A stretch of DNA of 64,000 nucleotides from Clostridium putrefaciens. Its GTDB lineage: Bacteria > Bacillota > Clostridia > Clostridiales > Clostridiaceae. Shown piece after piece: positions 19,214-28,522 of this stretch (its first letter is position 1; each line of letters starts with the position of its first letter). Both the position numbers and the translations under genes were made by a program. The DNA is taken from the NCBI RefSeq assembly GCF_900461105.1, contig NZ_UFWZ01000001.1:2108001-2172000 (forward strand), given 5' to 3'. The notes beneath the pieces were generated by a model. That model was not told where the DNA came from and did not search any database. It saw only the letters and a program-made list of their open reading frames with translations.

Positions 19214-19996
19214 GTGAATGAATTAACAAATAAGCCTTGGTTTAAAAATGTAAACCCTTTTATTTTACTTGTTTTGCTCACTGCCTTAATGACAGCTTTG
19301 TCAATCCTTACATCTTATCAGCCAATATGGGCCAATGTGCCCATTAACATTATTCTGCCTATTGTGGTTTTATTAAAGTTAAAAACTGTATTCTTTGAAA
19401 GATTAAAATTATCTACATTGTTATTAATGCGTGCATTGATCATCTTTTCAGTTTTAAATGTATTTCCTGGAGATTTATATGTAAAAATTGTATTGATATT
19501 TTTATGTATTAATATCCTAGAAGCAACCTTAACGGATCTTAAACGCAAAAAATACTGTAATGTAGTTACTGGAATAGCACTTATAGCAAGTATATTCTTT
19601 ATTAATATTGAATGGCTAGATTATTACTATGTAGCAAGTTCTAAGAGCTCCCTTGGAATGGTTTTTTGGATCATTGCTTATACTCTTTGGAACTGGATCT
19701 TTGTCACCAATGAGTTTAAACCATCTATTGCTAAGTTTCATCTAGGGGTACTCGCAGCGCCCATATTAGGTGTTATATTTAATTTTAATCCTGCACTTTG
19801 GTTAATTTTTAGAGGCAACTCATTAACTATTGCAGGTATAATTCAAATCTCAAACAAAGAGTATCTTGAAAACAAATTTTCAAGTGAAAACTTCTCTAAA
19901 TTTGTTCAGACTACAGCTAAAAAGAGTATACAAATTACTCTAATGATAATTAATCTTTCACTATTACTAGGTATGGTTATAATTTCATTATCATAA
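19214..19996 (+). CDS. Multi-span membrane protein, DUF5692-like paralogue A
   Basis: This 260-residue protein with about eight hydrophobic segments starts at GTG 19214 after AAGGAGG. It shares patterns with the next gene: NILEATLTDL against NILEAVYRDF, and FWIIAYTLWNWIF against FWIIAYDLWNFSY. The two are therefore paralogues although overall similarity is low. I recognise the next gene as a DUF5692-type protein; this one is a diverged member. The conserved Glu, Asp and Trp residues inside membrane segments suggest a catalytic or cofactor-binding role rather than simple anchoring. Function unknown; operon context says membrane partner of the reductase and desaturase. Confidence 0.75.
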   Translation: MNELTNKPWFKNVNPFILLVLLTALMTALSILTSYQPIWANVPINIILPIVVLLKLKTVFFERLKLSTLLLMRALIIFSVLNVFPGDLYVKIVLIFLCINILEATLTDLKRKKYCNVVTGIALIASIFFINIEWLDYYYVASSKSSLGMVFWIIAYTLWNWIFVTNEFKPSIAKFHLGVLAAPILGVIFNFNPALWLIFRGNSLTIAGIIQISNKEYLENKFSSENFSKFVQTTAKKSIQITLMIINLSLLLGMVIISLS

Positions 19997-20018
19997 ACTT
20001 ATATAAGGAGGATTTGTT

Positions 20019-20936
20019 ATGTTTCTTTTCGATAAAATTCCATGGTATTCTGCATTAATAGCGCTTATATTATTAGCTGTATTAATTTTAATTAATGAAG
20101 TAACAAGAAAAAATAAATTATGTTCCATATCTATATATATTATACTACCTATTGTATTAACCTTTGTTGTTTGGCCTAAAACAGCAGGAGCTGGCACTTC
20201 AGTTGGGTATTGGTTTCCTTGGGTTAAGGTTTACTCTTCACTTGCAGGGGTTATAGGGTTTATGGCCTTACGATATATAAAAGGCTTAGATAAAAATAAA
20301 CTTATGCTAATATTTCCACCTTTCATTTTAGCCGTGAATATTTTAGAGGCTGTATATCGTGACTTTCAATGTTTCAATATTCAAGGTGTTGAACACGGTC
20401 TAATCATGATTGGTGGTCCTTGGAATATAATTAACGGTATCGCAGGTATTTTAAGTATAATTACACTCACAGGTTGGTCTACAATTTTCATTTCAAAAAA
20501 CAAAGGGAAAGATATGATTTGGCCAGATCAGCTATGGTTTTGGATTATAGCCTATGACTTATGGAATTTCTCCTACATTTATAACTGTATTTCAGATCGC
20601 TCATTTTATGTAGGCTTTATTCTACTTCTATCCTGTACAATTCCTGCCTTTTTTGTAAAAAAAGGTGCATGGCTACAACATCGTGCTCAAACCTTAGCAT
20701 TATATGCAATGTTTTCTCTTACAATACCAACTTTTGCTGATTCATCTATGTTCGCAGTAAAATCTTCGCATAATAGGAATGCCTTACTTTTTATTAGTAT
20801 TTTGTCTTTAGTCGCAAATGCAGGCATCTTAATTTATGAAATTAAACGCATAAAACAATATAGATTAAACCCATTAAAGGATGACATATATTCTGATTTA
20901 AAAGCATATAAAGATGTCATTTCTGAAAATAAATAA
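20019..20936 (+). CDS. Multi-span membrane protein, DUF5692-like paralogue B
   Basis: The 305-residue protein with 8-9 predicted membrane helices has AAGGAGG 7 nt before the ATG. Conserved-looking motifs are NILEAVYRDFQCF, GGPWNIINGIAGIL, WIIAYDLWNFSYIYNC and KKGAWLQHRAQTLALY. A broken third copy at 22762-23557 keeps the same motifs, which shows which residues matter in the family. No annotated catalytic domain is recognisable. It is the last gene of the TetR-regulated operon and ends 20 bp before a terminator. Confidence 0.78.
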   Translation: MFLFDKIPWYSALIALILLAVLILINEVTRKNKLCSISIYIILPIVLTFVVWPKTAGAGTSVGYWFPWVKVYSSLAGVIGFMALRYIKGLDKNKLMLIFPPFILAVNILEAVYRDFQCFNIQGVEHGLIMIGGPWNIINGIAGILSIITLTGWSTIFISKNKGKDMIWPDQLWFWIIAYDLWNFSYIYNCISDRSFYVGFILLLSCTIPAFFVKKGAWLQHRAQTLALYAMFSLTIPTFADSSMFAVKSSHNRNALLFISILSLVANAGILIYEIKRIKQYRLNPLKDDIYSDLKAYKDVISENK

Positions 20937-20955
20937 TATTTTTATACCTATTTAA

Positions 20956-21003
20956 GATAAAGAGGACTTTGTTTATATGTTTTAAAACAAAGTCTTCTTT
21001 CAT
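20956..21003. terminator. Bidirectional terminator after the desaturase operon
   Basis: AAAGAGGACTTTGTTT pairs with AAACAAAGTCTTCTTT (one G-T pair); the hairpin lies between the convergent membrane-protein and WYL-regulator genes. Confidence 0.8.
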
Positions 21004-21981
21004 TTAAACATATAAACTTCTCATGTTTTCAATGGCACTTTTTATTTCTTCTCTAAATTCTATTGGTTCTATAACTTCTACAGCACTGCCTTGACTTAAA
21101 ATCCACATCTTTATGCCTGTACCAAACATCTCAGTTTCTATCATATACTCTCCTTGATTTTCTTCTAAAACCTTGGCATTTGGTAGCCTATCTAAGACAG
21201 CTTCTAAAGAATTACCAGTGAATTTAAATCGTATCTTTTGAAGATTACCTGTTTGCATAAATTGTATAAGCCTTCTAAACTTTCCATCCTCAAATCTACT
21301 ACTATATTCTATAGGAAATTTTCTATTCGCATTAGAAAAGCTTCCTATTCTATCTACCCTATAAATGGTTGGAAACTTATATTCCATACCCTCTATAAGT
21401 GCAGCTAAGTAAAAGTAGTATTCTGAAAACATTATGCTTAATGGTTTAATATTTCTCTTAGTTGCTTCACTTTCTAATTTACCATGCTTACTTAATTTAA
21501 AGTACTCTATTTCAATTATATCCTGATTATTAATAGCAATGCTAAGTTCCCATAACTTATCTATTAAAGGCTTACCATGGCCCGTAGGAACATAATTGAA
21601 TAGCTCATTTGCTATGATATTTTCCACTATATCCTTATCCTTAAGGAACCGACTACATACAAGCTTATTTACAACCTTTTCCATTTCTTCTTTAGAAAAT
21701 CCTTTGCTTTCAAGAAGCACTTTGCATATTGATAAGATATCCTTTTCATCTAAAATCTTTGTATCTTTATATTCTATCTCATAAACGCTCTTTTTTCTGT
21801 TGTAGATTATCTTATTGTCTATGTACTCTTCTTCAAAATAGTTGTTTAAATCCTTTATATATCTAGTTACAGTTCTTTCACTTACATTAAACTTATCTAT
21901 AATATATCCTTTAGTAAATCCTTCATTATTCTTTACTTTGCTATACATATGCAATAGCACTGACGATTTAAACCTTTCCAT
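21004..21981 (-). CDS. HTH-WYL transcriptional regulator
   Basis: The 325-residue protein has an N-terminal HTH_11/DeoR-like winged helix (about 10-60, KGYIIDKFNVSERTVTRYIK), a middle segment, a WYL-type ligand-sensing domain (about 155-225, IKPLSIMFSEYYFYLAALIE, YRVDRI) and a C-terminal WCX domain. WYL domains bind nucleotides or nucleic acid in several stress regulators. ATG 21981, with AAGGAA 9 nt upstream, is preferred over GTG 21987. It is followed upstream on the same strand by the GGDEF gene, but whether they are cotranscribed is unclear. Target unknown. Confidence 0.85.
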   Translation of the reverse strand: MERFKSSVLLHMYSKVKNNEGFTKGYIIDKFNVSERTVTRYIKDLNNYFEEEYIDNKIIYNRKKSVYEIEYKDTKILDEKDILSICKVLLESKGFSKEEMEKVVNKLVCSRFLKDKDIVENIIANELFNYVPTGHGKPLIDKLWELSIAINNQDIIEIEYFKLSKHGKLESEATKRNIKPLSIMFSEYYFYLAALIEGMEYKFPTIYRVDRIGSFSNANRKFPIEYSSRFEDGKFRRLIQFMQTGNLQKIRFKFTGNSLEAVLDRLPNAKVLEENQGEYMIETEMFGTGIKMWILSQGSAVEVIEPIEFREEIKSAIENMRSLYV

Positions 21982-22018
21982 AATCACCGTTCCTTCTTAT
22001 TTAAATCATTACTATATA

Positions 22019-22609
22019 TTAATTAGATTTCTTATTACTATATATAACTTTATTACTATACATACTCTTATCGGCATTATGCAGTAACTCTTTAATACTT
22101 AATGGACTTTCACTACTATATTCCGAAAATCCATAGCTTAAACTAATATTATAGTTATAGTAAGTTTCTTTGTTCAATTTATTTATCTGTTCATCAATCC
22201 CACTCCACAGTTTGTTAGCATCATCTATTTTAGTATTACAAAATACTATAACAAATTCATCTCCACCAATTCTCATTAAAATATCAGTTTTCCTTATAGA
22301 CTCTTTTAAAGTTTTACCTACATCTTTTAGGACCTTGTCTCCCTTTGTATGTCCAAAATTATCATTTATATACTTAAATCCATCAATATCTACAAAACAT
22401 ATAGTTATGCTTGTACCGTTAATTTTGGATATTTCTATTTCTTTTTCGAGCAAACTTAAACCTGCTCTTCTATTTAGTAGTTCTGTTACAGCATCTCTAC
22501 TCGCATAATATAAACTTTCCTTAAGCTTTTCCTCAAGTTCTAATATAATTTCATCTTTTGCTTTTATAGATTTCAAAAGTAACTTTATGTCCATATGCTC
22601 ATAATTCAT
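22019..22609 (-). CDS. Diguanylate cyclase, GGDEF domain with inhibitory site
   Basis: The 196-residue protein begins at ATG 22609 with GGAGG 8 nt upstream; an ATG 21 bp further up has no RBS. A short coiled coil (about 10-35) precedes a complete GGDEF domain with DAVTELLNRRAG, FVDIDGFKYINDNFGH and the active site RIGGDEFVIVF. The RKTD five residues before GGDEF is the RxxD product-inhibition site. It should make cyclic di-GMP from two GTP and be feedback-inhibited. It has no sensor or membrane domain, so it is soluble and probably dimerises through the coiled coil. Confidence 0.92.
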   Translation of the reverse strand: MNYEHMDIKLLLKSIKAKDEIILELEEKLKESLYYASRDAVTELLNRRAGLSLLEKEIEISKINGTSITICFVDIDGFKYINDNFGHTKGDKVLKDVGKTLKESIRKTDILMRIGGDEFVIVFCNTKIDDANKLWSGIDEQINKLNKETYYNYNISLSYGFSEYSSESPLSIKELLHNADKSMYSNKVIYSNKKSN

Positions 22610-22692
22610 ATTCCTAGCCTCCAAATCCATTATTGTAATATTATGTTATTACCATAATACAACTTCTAATATGACAAGGACTGTCCTTTTAA

Positions 22693-22745
22693 AAATATAC
22701 CCTATAAAGAAGATTAGTTTATTATCTACTCTATAGGGTATATCT
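22693..22745 (-). terminator. Terminator after the DUF5692 pseudogene
   Basis: A 12-bp inverted repeat (22695-22706 with 22732-22743) lies just past the pseudogene stop, with T-rich sequence beyond the stem on the minus strand. Confidence 0.7.
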
Positions 22746-22761
22746 TATGCTTTAATATTTA

Positions 22762-23557
22762 TTATTTATTTTCTTCTACCACTTGTTTGTATGCTTTTGG
22801 ATCGTGAGTAGTAGGTACTGGAGCTATACGATCCACAAATGATGGAACTGTCATAACAAACATAATCCATAGTCCAAGGGTTTGTGCTCTATGTTGTAAC
22901 CATGCTCCCTTTTTGATGAAAAAGGCTGGTATAGTACAAGAAAGTAGCAACGCTAAACCACAGTAAAATGAATGGTCCGCTATACAATTATAAGTATAGG
23001 CAAAGTTCCATAAATCGTAAGCTATTATCCAAGGCCATATCATATCTTTTGTTTTATCTTTAGAAACAAAAATACCTACCCAACCACAAATAGCTATGAT
23101 ATTAAGTATTCCTGCTATACCATTCATAATATTCCAAGGACCTGACATCACCCAAAGATTGTCCACATAAGCCCCATTCCATGCTCCATATGTAAAGCAT
23201 TGGAAGTCACGAATAGCTGCTTCAAAAATATTAATTGCTAAAATTAAAGGTGGAAAGCATAGTACCCATTTCTTTTTAGCTACTGCTGGTATGTATCTTA
23301 TAGCCATAAATCCAAGGCATCCTGCTAATGCTGAATATGTCTTTACCTAGTTAAACCAAGTTCCTGTTCCATATTCATTCCCTGGTGCTGCCGTTGTTGG
23401 CCAAACGAATATAGTTAAAATTATAGGAACAATTAAAAAGAGTATGATCCCCCCATTTTGTAGAACGGCCTAATTCATTAAATGCCATCAAAGCAAATAA
23501 AACAAAAACCCAAAGACCCCAATTAGTAAGACTTGTTGTTTGATACAAAAAACCCAC
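22762..23557 (-). pseudogene. Third DUF5692-like membrane protein, frameshifted and with a nonsense codon
   Basis: It starts at GTG 23557 after GGGGGGA. The N-terminal part (MGFLYQTTSLTNWGLWVFVL to NELGRSTKWG) is in one frame. At a run of six G the frame shifts, then continues IILFLIVPIILTIFVWPTTA up to GTGTWFN. There a TAG replaces the Trp codon expected from paralogue B (YWFPWVKVYS against WFN*VKTYS). After the stop the homology continues to the C-terminus (FPPLILAINIFEAAIRDFQC, WIIAYDLWNFAYTYNCIADH, KKGAWLQHRAQTLGL). Two independent lesions make it non-functional unless sequencing errors explain both. It is closer to paralogue B than A is. Confidence 0.88.
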
Positions 23558-23849
23558 AAAAATCCCCCCATAAAAATAATATTTGACATGATTTTAACGC
23601 TTACACCTATCATAAATAACTTTGCACGTAAATACTTGCAATATTCATGTCTCTTTTTCTTGTAAGCATCCTAATATTATGTTACACTAATCCCTTTAGG
23701 TCAAATTATGGAACCACTCCATTACACCCTAAAGATTGAATTTAGTGTATAATAGCTCTTTACGGAAGATTACATTAAATTCTTTATAAATATAGATCTT
23801 TTAAACCACAATTCCTCTTAATAGTTCATATACTCAAAATATGCTAACT

Positions 23850-25163
23850 TTAGTCTTCTGCTCTTAATATATTTATATCTTTTCCTTCCATAATCCTGTT
23901 CATATTTCTCATAGAGCACATTTTACCACACATAGTGCAACTATCTTCATGTTCTGGAGTAGACTCCTTTCTATATCTCCTAGCCTTTTCCTCATCTAAA
24001 CTTAAGGCAAATATTTCTTCCCAGTCTAGTCTTTGCCTAGCTTCACTTATCTTTAAATCCCACTTTTCTGCTCCTTCTACGCCCTTAGCTAAATCACCTG
24101 CATGCGCTGCTATCTTTGAAGCTATAATTCCTTCCTTCATATCTTCTAATGTAGGTAACCTCAAATGTTCTGCTGGGGTTACATAACATAAAAAATCTAC
24201 TCCGTGACTTGCAGCTATAGCTCCACCTATTGCTGAGGTTATATGATCATATCCTGGTGCTATATCTGTAACTAGTGGTCCTAGTACATAAAAGGGTGCG
24301 CCATAACAAAGTTTCTTTTCTAAAAAAACATTTGATTCAATTTCATTTAATTTCATATGCCCTGGACCCTCTATTATTACTTGTACATTTTTATCCCATG
24401 CTCTTTTAGTTAGTTCTCCGAGTACCATGAGCTCTGCTATTTGTGGTGCATCTGTTCCATCTGCTATACTTCCAGGTCTTAAAGCATCCCCTAGACTTAT
24501 GGTCATATCATATTCTTCACATATATCTAATAATTCATCGTAATTCTCATAAAAAGGATTTTCTTTATTATTTAATTCCATCCATGCATAAAGCAAGGAT
24601 CCACCTCTTGAAACTATATTAGTAACTCTTTTATTTTTCTTAAACACCTTAGCTGTATCTCTATTTAGTCCTACATGAATAGTGACAAAGTCCACACCAT
24701 CTTCACCATGTTTTCTTACAACATCTAAGAATTCTTTTTCTGTAATATCTTTTAATTCCTTATCATAAAACCCTACTGCATCATATATTGGAACAGTACC
24801 AATCATAGCTGTAGACATATTTACCAGTTTATTTCTAAACTCTTTTGTCTTTCCAAAGGAACTTAAATCCATGATTGCTTCTGCTTTCATATCTATTGCA
24901 CTTCTTACTTTATCTAGTTCTATATCTACATCAGGGCAATCTCTAGAAATACCAAGGTTAACATTTATCTTAGTCCTCAAACCTCTACCCACACCTTCTG
25001 GATCTAAAGCCTTATGATTTTTATTCGCTGGAATAACTATATGTCCTTTTGCTATTCTATCCATTAATATTTCTATATCCATATTTTCTTTCTTACTTAC
25101 TATTTCCATCTCTTTAGTTATAATTCCTTTTCTTGCAGCATCCATTTGAGTTGTATAGTTCAT
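23850..25163 (-). CDS. thiC: Phosphomethylpyrimidine synthase ThiC
   Basis: The 437-residue enzyme converts aminoimidazole ribotide to hydroxymethylpyrimidine phosphate, the pyrimidine half of thiamine, using S-adenosylmethionine and a 4Fe-4S cluster. The C-terminal cluster motif [10 protein letters not shown] is present, as are the conserved [38 protein letters not shown] and [15 protein letters not shown]. Length matches short bacterial ThiC (about 430). GGGGG lies 7 nt before the ATG. It is transcribed alone behind a TPP riboswitch; no other thi gene is in the window. Confidence 0.97.
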   Translation of the reverse strand: MNYTTQMDAARKGIITKEMEIVSKKENMDIEILMDRIAKGHIVIPANKNHKALDPEGVGRGLRTKINVNLGISRDCPDVDIELDKVRSAIDMKAEAIMDLSSFGKTKEFRNKLVNMSTAMIGTVPIYDAVGFYDKELKDITEKEFLDVVRKHGEDGVDFVTIHVGLNRDTAKVFKKNKRVTNIVSRGGSLLYAWMELNNKENPFYENYDELLDICEEYDMTISLGDALRPGSIADGTDAPQIAELMVLGELTKRAWDKNVQVIIEGPGHMKLNEIESNVFLEKKLCYGAPFYVLGPLVTDIAPGYDHITSAIGGAIAASHGVDFLCYVTPAEHLRLPTLEDMKEGIIASKIAAHAGDLAKGVEGAEKWDLKISEARQRLDWEEIFALSLDEEKARRYRKESTPEHEDSCTMCGKMCSMRNMNRIMEGKDINILRAED

Positions 25164-25247
25164 TTTTGTATCCCCCTTTTATAATATTTCCATAAAAAGT
25201 TTATTGCTCTTCATTATTCTAGTTATATTTGTTTTTTCACCCCCTTT

Positions 25248-25288
25248 AGAAAAACAAAAAAACTGTATACCAATAAAAGTATACAGCA
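25248..25288 (-). terminator. Expression platform terminator of the TPP riboswitch
   Basis: The perfect stem CTGTATAC/GTATACAG (25263-25286) is followed on the minus strand by TTTTTTTGTTTTTC. It lies between the aptamer and thiC and is the off-state terminator. Confidence 0.88.
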
Positions 25289-25307
25289 AAATACAAGTCC
25301 TCTAGCT

Positions 25308-25393
25308 ACATCCCTTCGTTGGCATTATCCATATCAGGTTCTTAGGGTCAAAAATAACATTTCTATCTCAGCCTATTAATATAAGCTCCCCTT
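25308..25393 (-). ncRNA. TPP riboswitch (THI element)
   Basis: On the minus strand the conserved order GGGGAGC, GGCTGAGA, GACCC, AACCTGATATGGATAATGCC, CGAAGGGA is complete. It precedes thiC and a transcription terminator, so thiamine pyrophosphate should stop transcription early. The remainder of the 25164-25461 gap is leader, plus the 3' end region of the next gene. Confidence 0.97.
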
Positions 25394-25461
25394 ACAAATA
25401 TATATTCACTTTTTGTTTCTCTATACAAAACATATCATATAATCATAATATTTACAACTAA

Positions 25462-26781
25462 TTATTTCATAATTTTTGAATATCTCCTATAATAAAGATA
25501 CCCAAGTATACCCCATAAAACTGTTAAAATCATAGATGGTCTACTTAATCTCCCTGGTGATCCTGGTATTATAAGTAGCCCTACAAACACAAGACTTATA
25601 AGTGCTCCAAATGCTGAAAGATAACTATTTGAACCTTTTGAATTCTTAAACCCAATATAACATACATAAAAATATGCTATTGCAGATAGTAATGAAGACA
25701 TATCCACAATGTATATAATAGCTTCTCTCCCAAACCAAGGTGCTATTAGACTAATTAAGACTACGAATTTAACCCCATTTTGAAATACACCTTCATGATT
25801 TTTCTTCTTATATTTTGTTGGAATAAGTCCATATATAGATAAAGCTCCTATTAGCTTACTACTTCCTAACATAAACCCATTTATTCCACCTGCTACTGCA
25901 CCTGCAAGGGATATTATCAATAACATGAACCCTAAGTATCCCATATTATCAAGTACAGCAGAACCTAAGGCCCACTCTTCTAGTAAGGCTGTCTCTTTAG
26001 TATATACAAGCCCCGTTGTAATATTTAATAAGTTATAAAAAAGCACCCCAGCAAATATTGCTATTATAGCAATCCTCGTAGCTTTTGGTGCTTCAAAGTT
26101 AAGCTCTGTAGATACCTGTGGTATTACATCAAACCCAACAAACAAGAATGGAACTATAGAAAAAACCTTTGCCACTTCAGCAATATTTAGCTTATAGTTA
26201 ATAATATATGTATCCTTAATTAAACTATGATCTGTGTTTATTATCATAAAAGCAAAAACTATGATTACATTTATAACCATAAGTAATATTAATATGTTTT
26301 GTATCATAGAACTCAAGCCTAAGCCCTTAGTATTTATATATGCAAACACCAAAATTATTAAACTTGCAATAATAATTTCTGACAAATATACAGGATAACC
26401 TGCTACTTTATATAGATATATGAAATCTACTTTAGCTCCAAATAATTTCTTAATTACCAGCACAAAGGCTGTAGCATTAAGTGGAACCATGCTTATATAG
26501 CACAAAGTCAAAGACCATCCTACTACAAATCCATTAGCCTTACCTAGGTTTTTATAAGTATAAGAGAATTCCCCACCATCTTCATGATGCCGCTCCATCA
26601 TAATGTGATACCCTTTTTGTATAAAAATAATAGCAAAGCCACCAAGTATTAACCCGATGGCTGTGCTTATAATACCACTTTCATGGAGAAACTTTGAACC
26701 TGGTAAGGTGAATGACCCCCATCCAATAATAGACCCTAATGCTAATGTTAATATGTCTATTTTGTTCAACTTTTTTCTCAT
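25462..26781 (-). CDS. APC-superfamily amino-acid permease
   Basis: The 439-residue protein has about 12 membrane helices. Helix 1 has the APC signature (LALGSIIGWGSFTLPG), and the pattern GGFAIIFIQKGYHIMMER followed by GGEFSYTYK fits the family. The substrate cannot be read from sequence. It is the third gene after a YeeE/TsuA-type sulfur importer and a CoA-disulfide/polysulfide reductase with an 11-bp gap, so cysteine, cystine or another sulfur amino acid is a reasonable guess. Confidence 0.85.
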   Translation of the reverse strand: MRKKLNKIDILTLALGSIIGWGSFTLPGSKFLHESGIISTAIGLILGGFAIIFIQKGYHIMMERHHEDGGEFSYTYKNLGKANGFVVGWSLTLCYISMVPLNATAFVLVIKKLFGAKVDFIYLYKVAGYPVYLSEIIIASLIILVFAYINTKGLGLSSMIQNILILLMVINVIIVFAFMIINTDHSLIKDTYIINYKLNIAEVAKVFSIVPFLFVGFDVIPQVSTELNFEAPKATRIAIIAIFAGVLFYNLLNITTGLVYTKETALLEEWALGSAVLDNMGYLGFMLLIISLAGAVAGGINGFMLGSSKLIGALSIYGLIPTKYKKKNHEGVFQNGVKFVVLISLIAPWFGREAIIYIVDMSSLLSAIAYFYVCYIGFKNSKGSNSYLSAFGALISLVFVGLLIIPGSPGRLSRPSMILTVLWGILGYLYYRRYSKIMK

Positions 26782-26792
26782 AAAATCAATCC

Positions 26793-28490
26793 TTAATTAA
26801 AGTTATATTCTGTAAGTATCTTTTCTCTTCCTGTTACTTGATCTTCATAATATTCGTAGCAGCAAATCCCTAAATAAGAACCCGATATGTTTATTACATT
26901 GTTATACCCAAGATTTTGAAGTGCCATTACTGCATTATAACTTCTTTGACTTGAACGACAATGTAGATACACTGGCTTATCCTTTGGAATTTCATTAAGT
27001 CTTCCTCTAATTTCACTAAGTGGAATATTTAATGCATTGTTAATGTGTCCTTCTGCATATTCGTGAGCTTCTCTTACATCTAAAATAAACTCACCATTTT
27101 CTACAAGTTCTCTAACCTTAGTTACTGGAACCTGTTTAAACTTGCCATACAATAGGTTAAGTGCTACTAAAGCTGCATAATTAACAACATCCTTAGCTGT
27201 TCCAAATAAAGGAGAATAGCATAATTCTAATTCTTTTAGATCTTCTAGTGTTCCGCCCATAGTAATCATAGTTGCTATAATATCAATTCTTTTATCTACG
27301 TTACCTTTACCTATAGCTTGTGCACCAAGTATTCTACCTGTTGGGTATTCATAAATTAATTTAAAGTGCATTGGGCTACTATTTTTCATTAAACCAACCT
27401 TATCTCCTGGAATTATATATACAAAATCATAAGAGATTCCTGCTGCCTTTGCTGACTTTTCATTCAATCCTGTAGATGCAGCTCCTAAATCAAATATCTG
27501 TACTACAGATGATCCTATTACCCCATTGTTATTATGATGAATATTATACATATTATCTGCTGCTGCCCTAGCTTGCCTTTGTGCAGGTCCTGCCAAAGCA
27601 AGTCTTGAAGGTTTATGTGTTAGTTTATTATATACCTCTATAGCATCACCCACAGCATAAATATCTTTATCATTAGTCAAATAATTATGGTCAACCTTAA
27701 TTCCGCCAGTTACTCCAATTTCAAGTCCTGCCTCTTTAGCAAGGCTAGTTTCAGGACTAACACCAATTGCCATCACTACAGCCTTCGCGGATACCTTTTT
27801 ACCTGACTGCAATTCTATAAAGTCTCCACTTATCTTCTTTACACCATCACTTAATATAAGCTTAACTCCCTTATCCATCATTTCCTTTTGGAGTATCTGA
27901 GCCATATCATAATCAAAAGGACTCATAACTTGATCAAGTGCTTCTATAAGACTTATATTTTTACCTGCTAATCGTAGGTTTTCTGCTACTTCCACACCTA
28001 TAAATCCACCACCAATAACAGCAATATCCTCAATATTATTTTCATCAATATAACCTTTAAGCTTCTTTATATCTACTACATTTCTTACTGTAAATACATT
28101 AGGTCCTGTTATGCCCTCAATAGTTTTTGGTAATATTGGTCTAGCTCCCGGAGATAAAACCAATTTATCATAAGACTCTTCATATTCTTTTCCTGTAATC
28201 ATGTCTTTAACTACTATTTTCTTCTCTTCTTTTTTTATTTTAGTAACTTCACTACTAACTCTAGCTTCAATATTATATTGATTTCTAAACTGCTCTGGAC
28301 TCATTAAAACTAAATCATCACCATTTTCCACAATACCACTTAAATGAAATGGTAATGAGCAATTCGAAAAGGATACATGAGGTCCTTTCTCAAACATTAT
28401 TATCTCTGCTGCTTCATCAATTCTTCGTGCTCTTGCCGCAACTGAAGCACCTCCAGCGACTCCGCCTATGATTAAAATTCTTTTACTCAT
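26793..28490 (-). CDS. CoA-disulfide/polysulfide reductase with C-terminal rhodanese domain
   Basis: The 565-residue protein is a fusion. Residues 1-450 are a pyridine nucleotide-disulfide oxidoreductase with the FAD motif (IIGGVAGGASVAARARR), the single active Cys44 in SFSNCSLP, the NAD motif (VIGGGFIGVEVAENL) and the second FAD motif (DIYAVGDAIEV). Residues about 465-565 are a rhodanese domain with the loop CRSSQRS. CoADR-RHD/Npsr enzymes reduce CoA-disulfide, CoA-persulfide or polysulfide with NAD(P)H, the rhodanese delivering sulfane sulfur. An additional CC pair lies in YLGICCYEYY near the end. AAAGGAGG precedes the ATG. It sits between a sulfur importer and a permease. Confidence 0.93.
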   Translation of the reverse strand: MSKRILIIGGVAGGASVAARARRIDEAAEIIMFEKGPHVSFSNCSLPFHLSGIVENGDDLVLMSPEQFRNQYNIEARVSSEVTKIKKEEKKIVVKDMITGKEYEESYDKLVLSPGARPILPKTIEGITGPNVFTVRNVVDIKKLKGYIDENNIEDIAVIGGGFIGVEVAENLRLAGKNISLIEALDQVMSPFDYDMAQILQKEMMDKGVKLILSDGVKKISGDFIELQSGKKVSAKAVVMAIGVSPETSLAKEAGLEIGVTGGIKVDHNYLTNDKDIYAVGDAIEVYNKLTHKPSRLALAGPAQRQARAAADNMYNIHHNNNGVIGSSVVQIFDLGAASTGLNEKSAKAAGISYDFVYIIPGDKVGLMKNSSPMHFKLIYEYPTGRILGAQAIGKGNVDKRIDIIATMITMGGTLEDLKELELCYSPLFGTAKDVVNYAALVALNLLYGKFKQVPVTKVRELVENGEFILDVREAHEYAEGHINNALNIPLSEIRGRLNEIPKDKPVYLHCRSSQRSYNAVMALQNLGYNNVINISGSYLGICCYEYYEDQVTGREKILTEYNFN

Positions 28491-28522
28491 AATAATTAGC
28501 CCTCCTTTAAGTTAACTTACTA

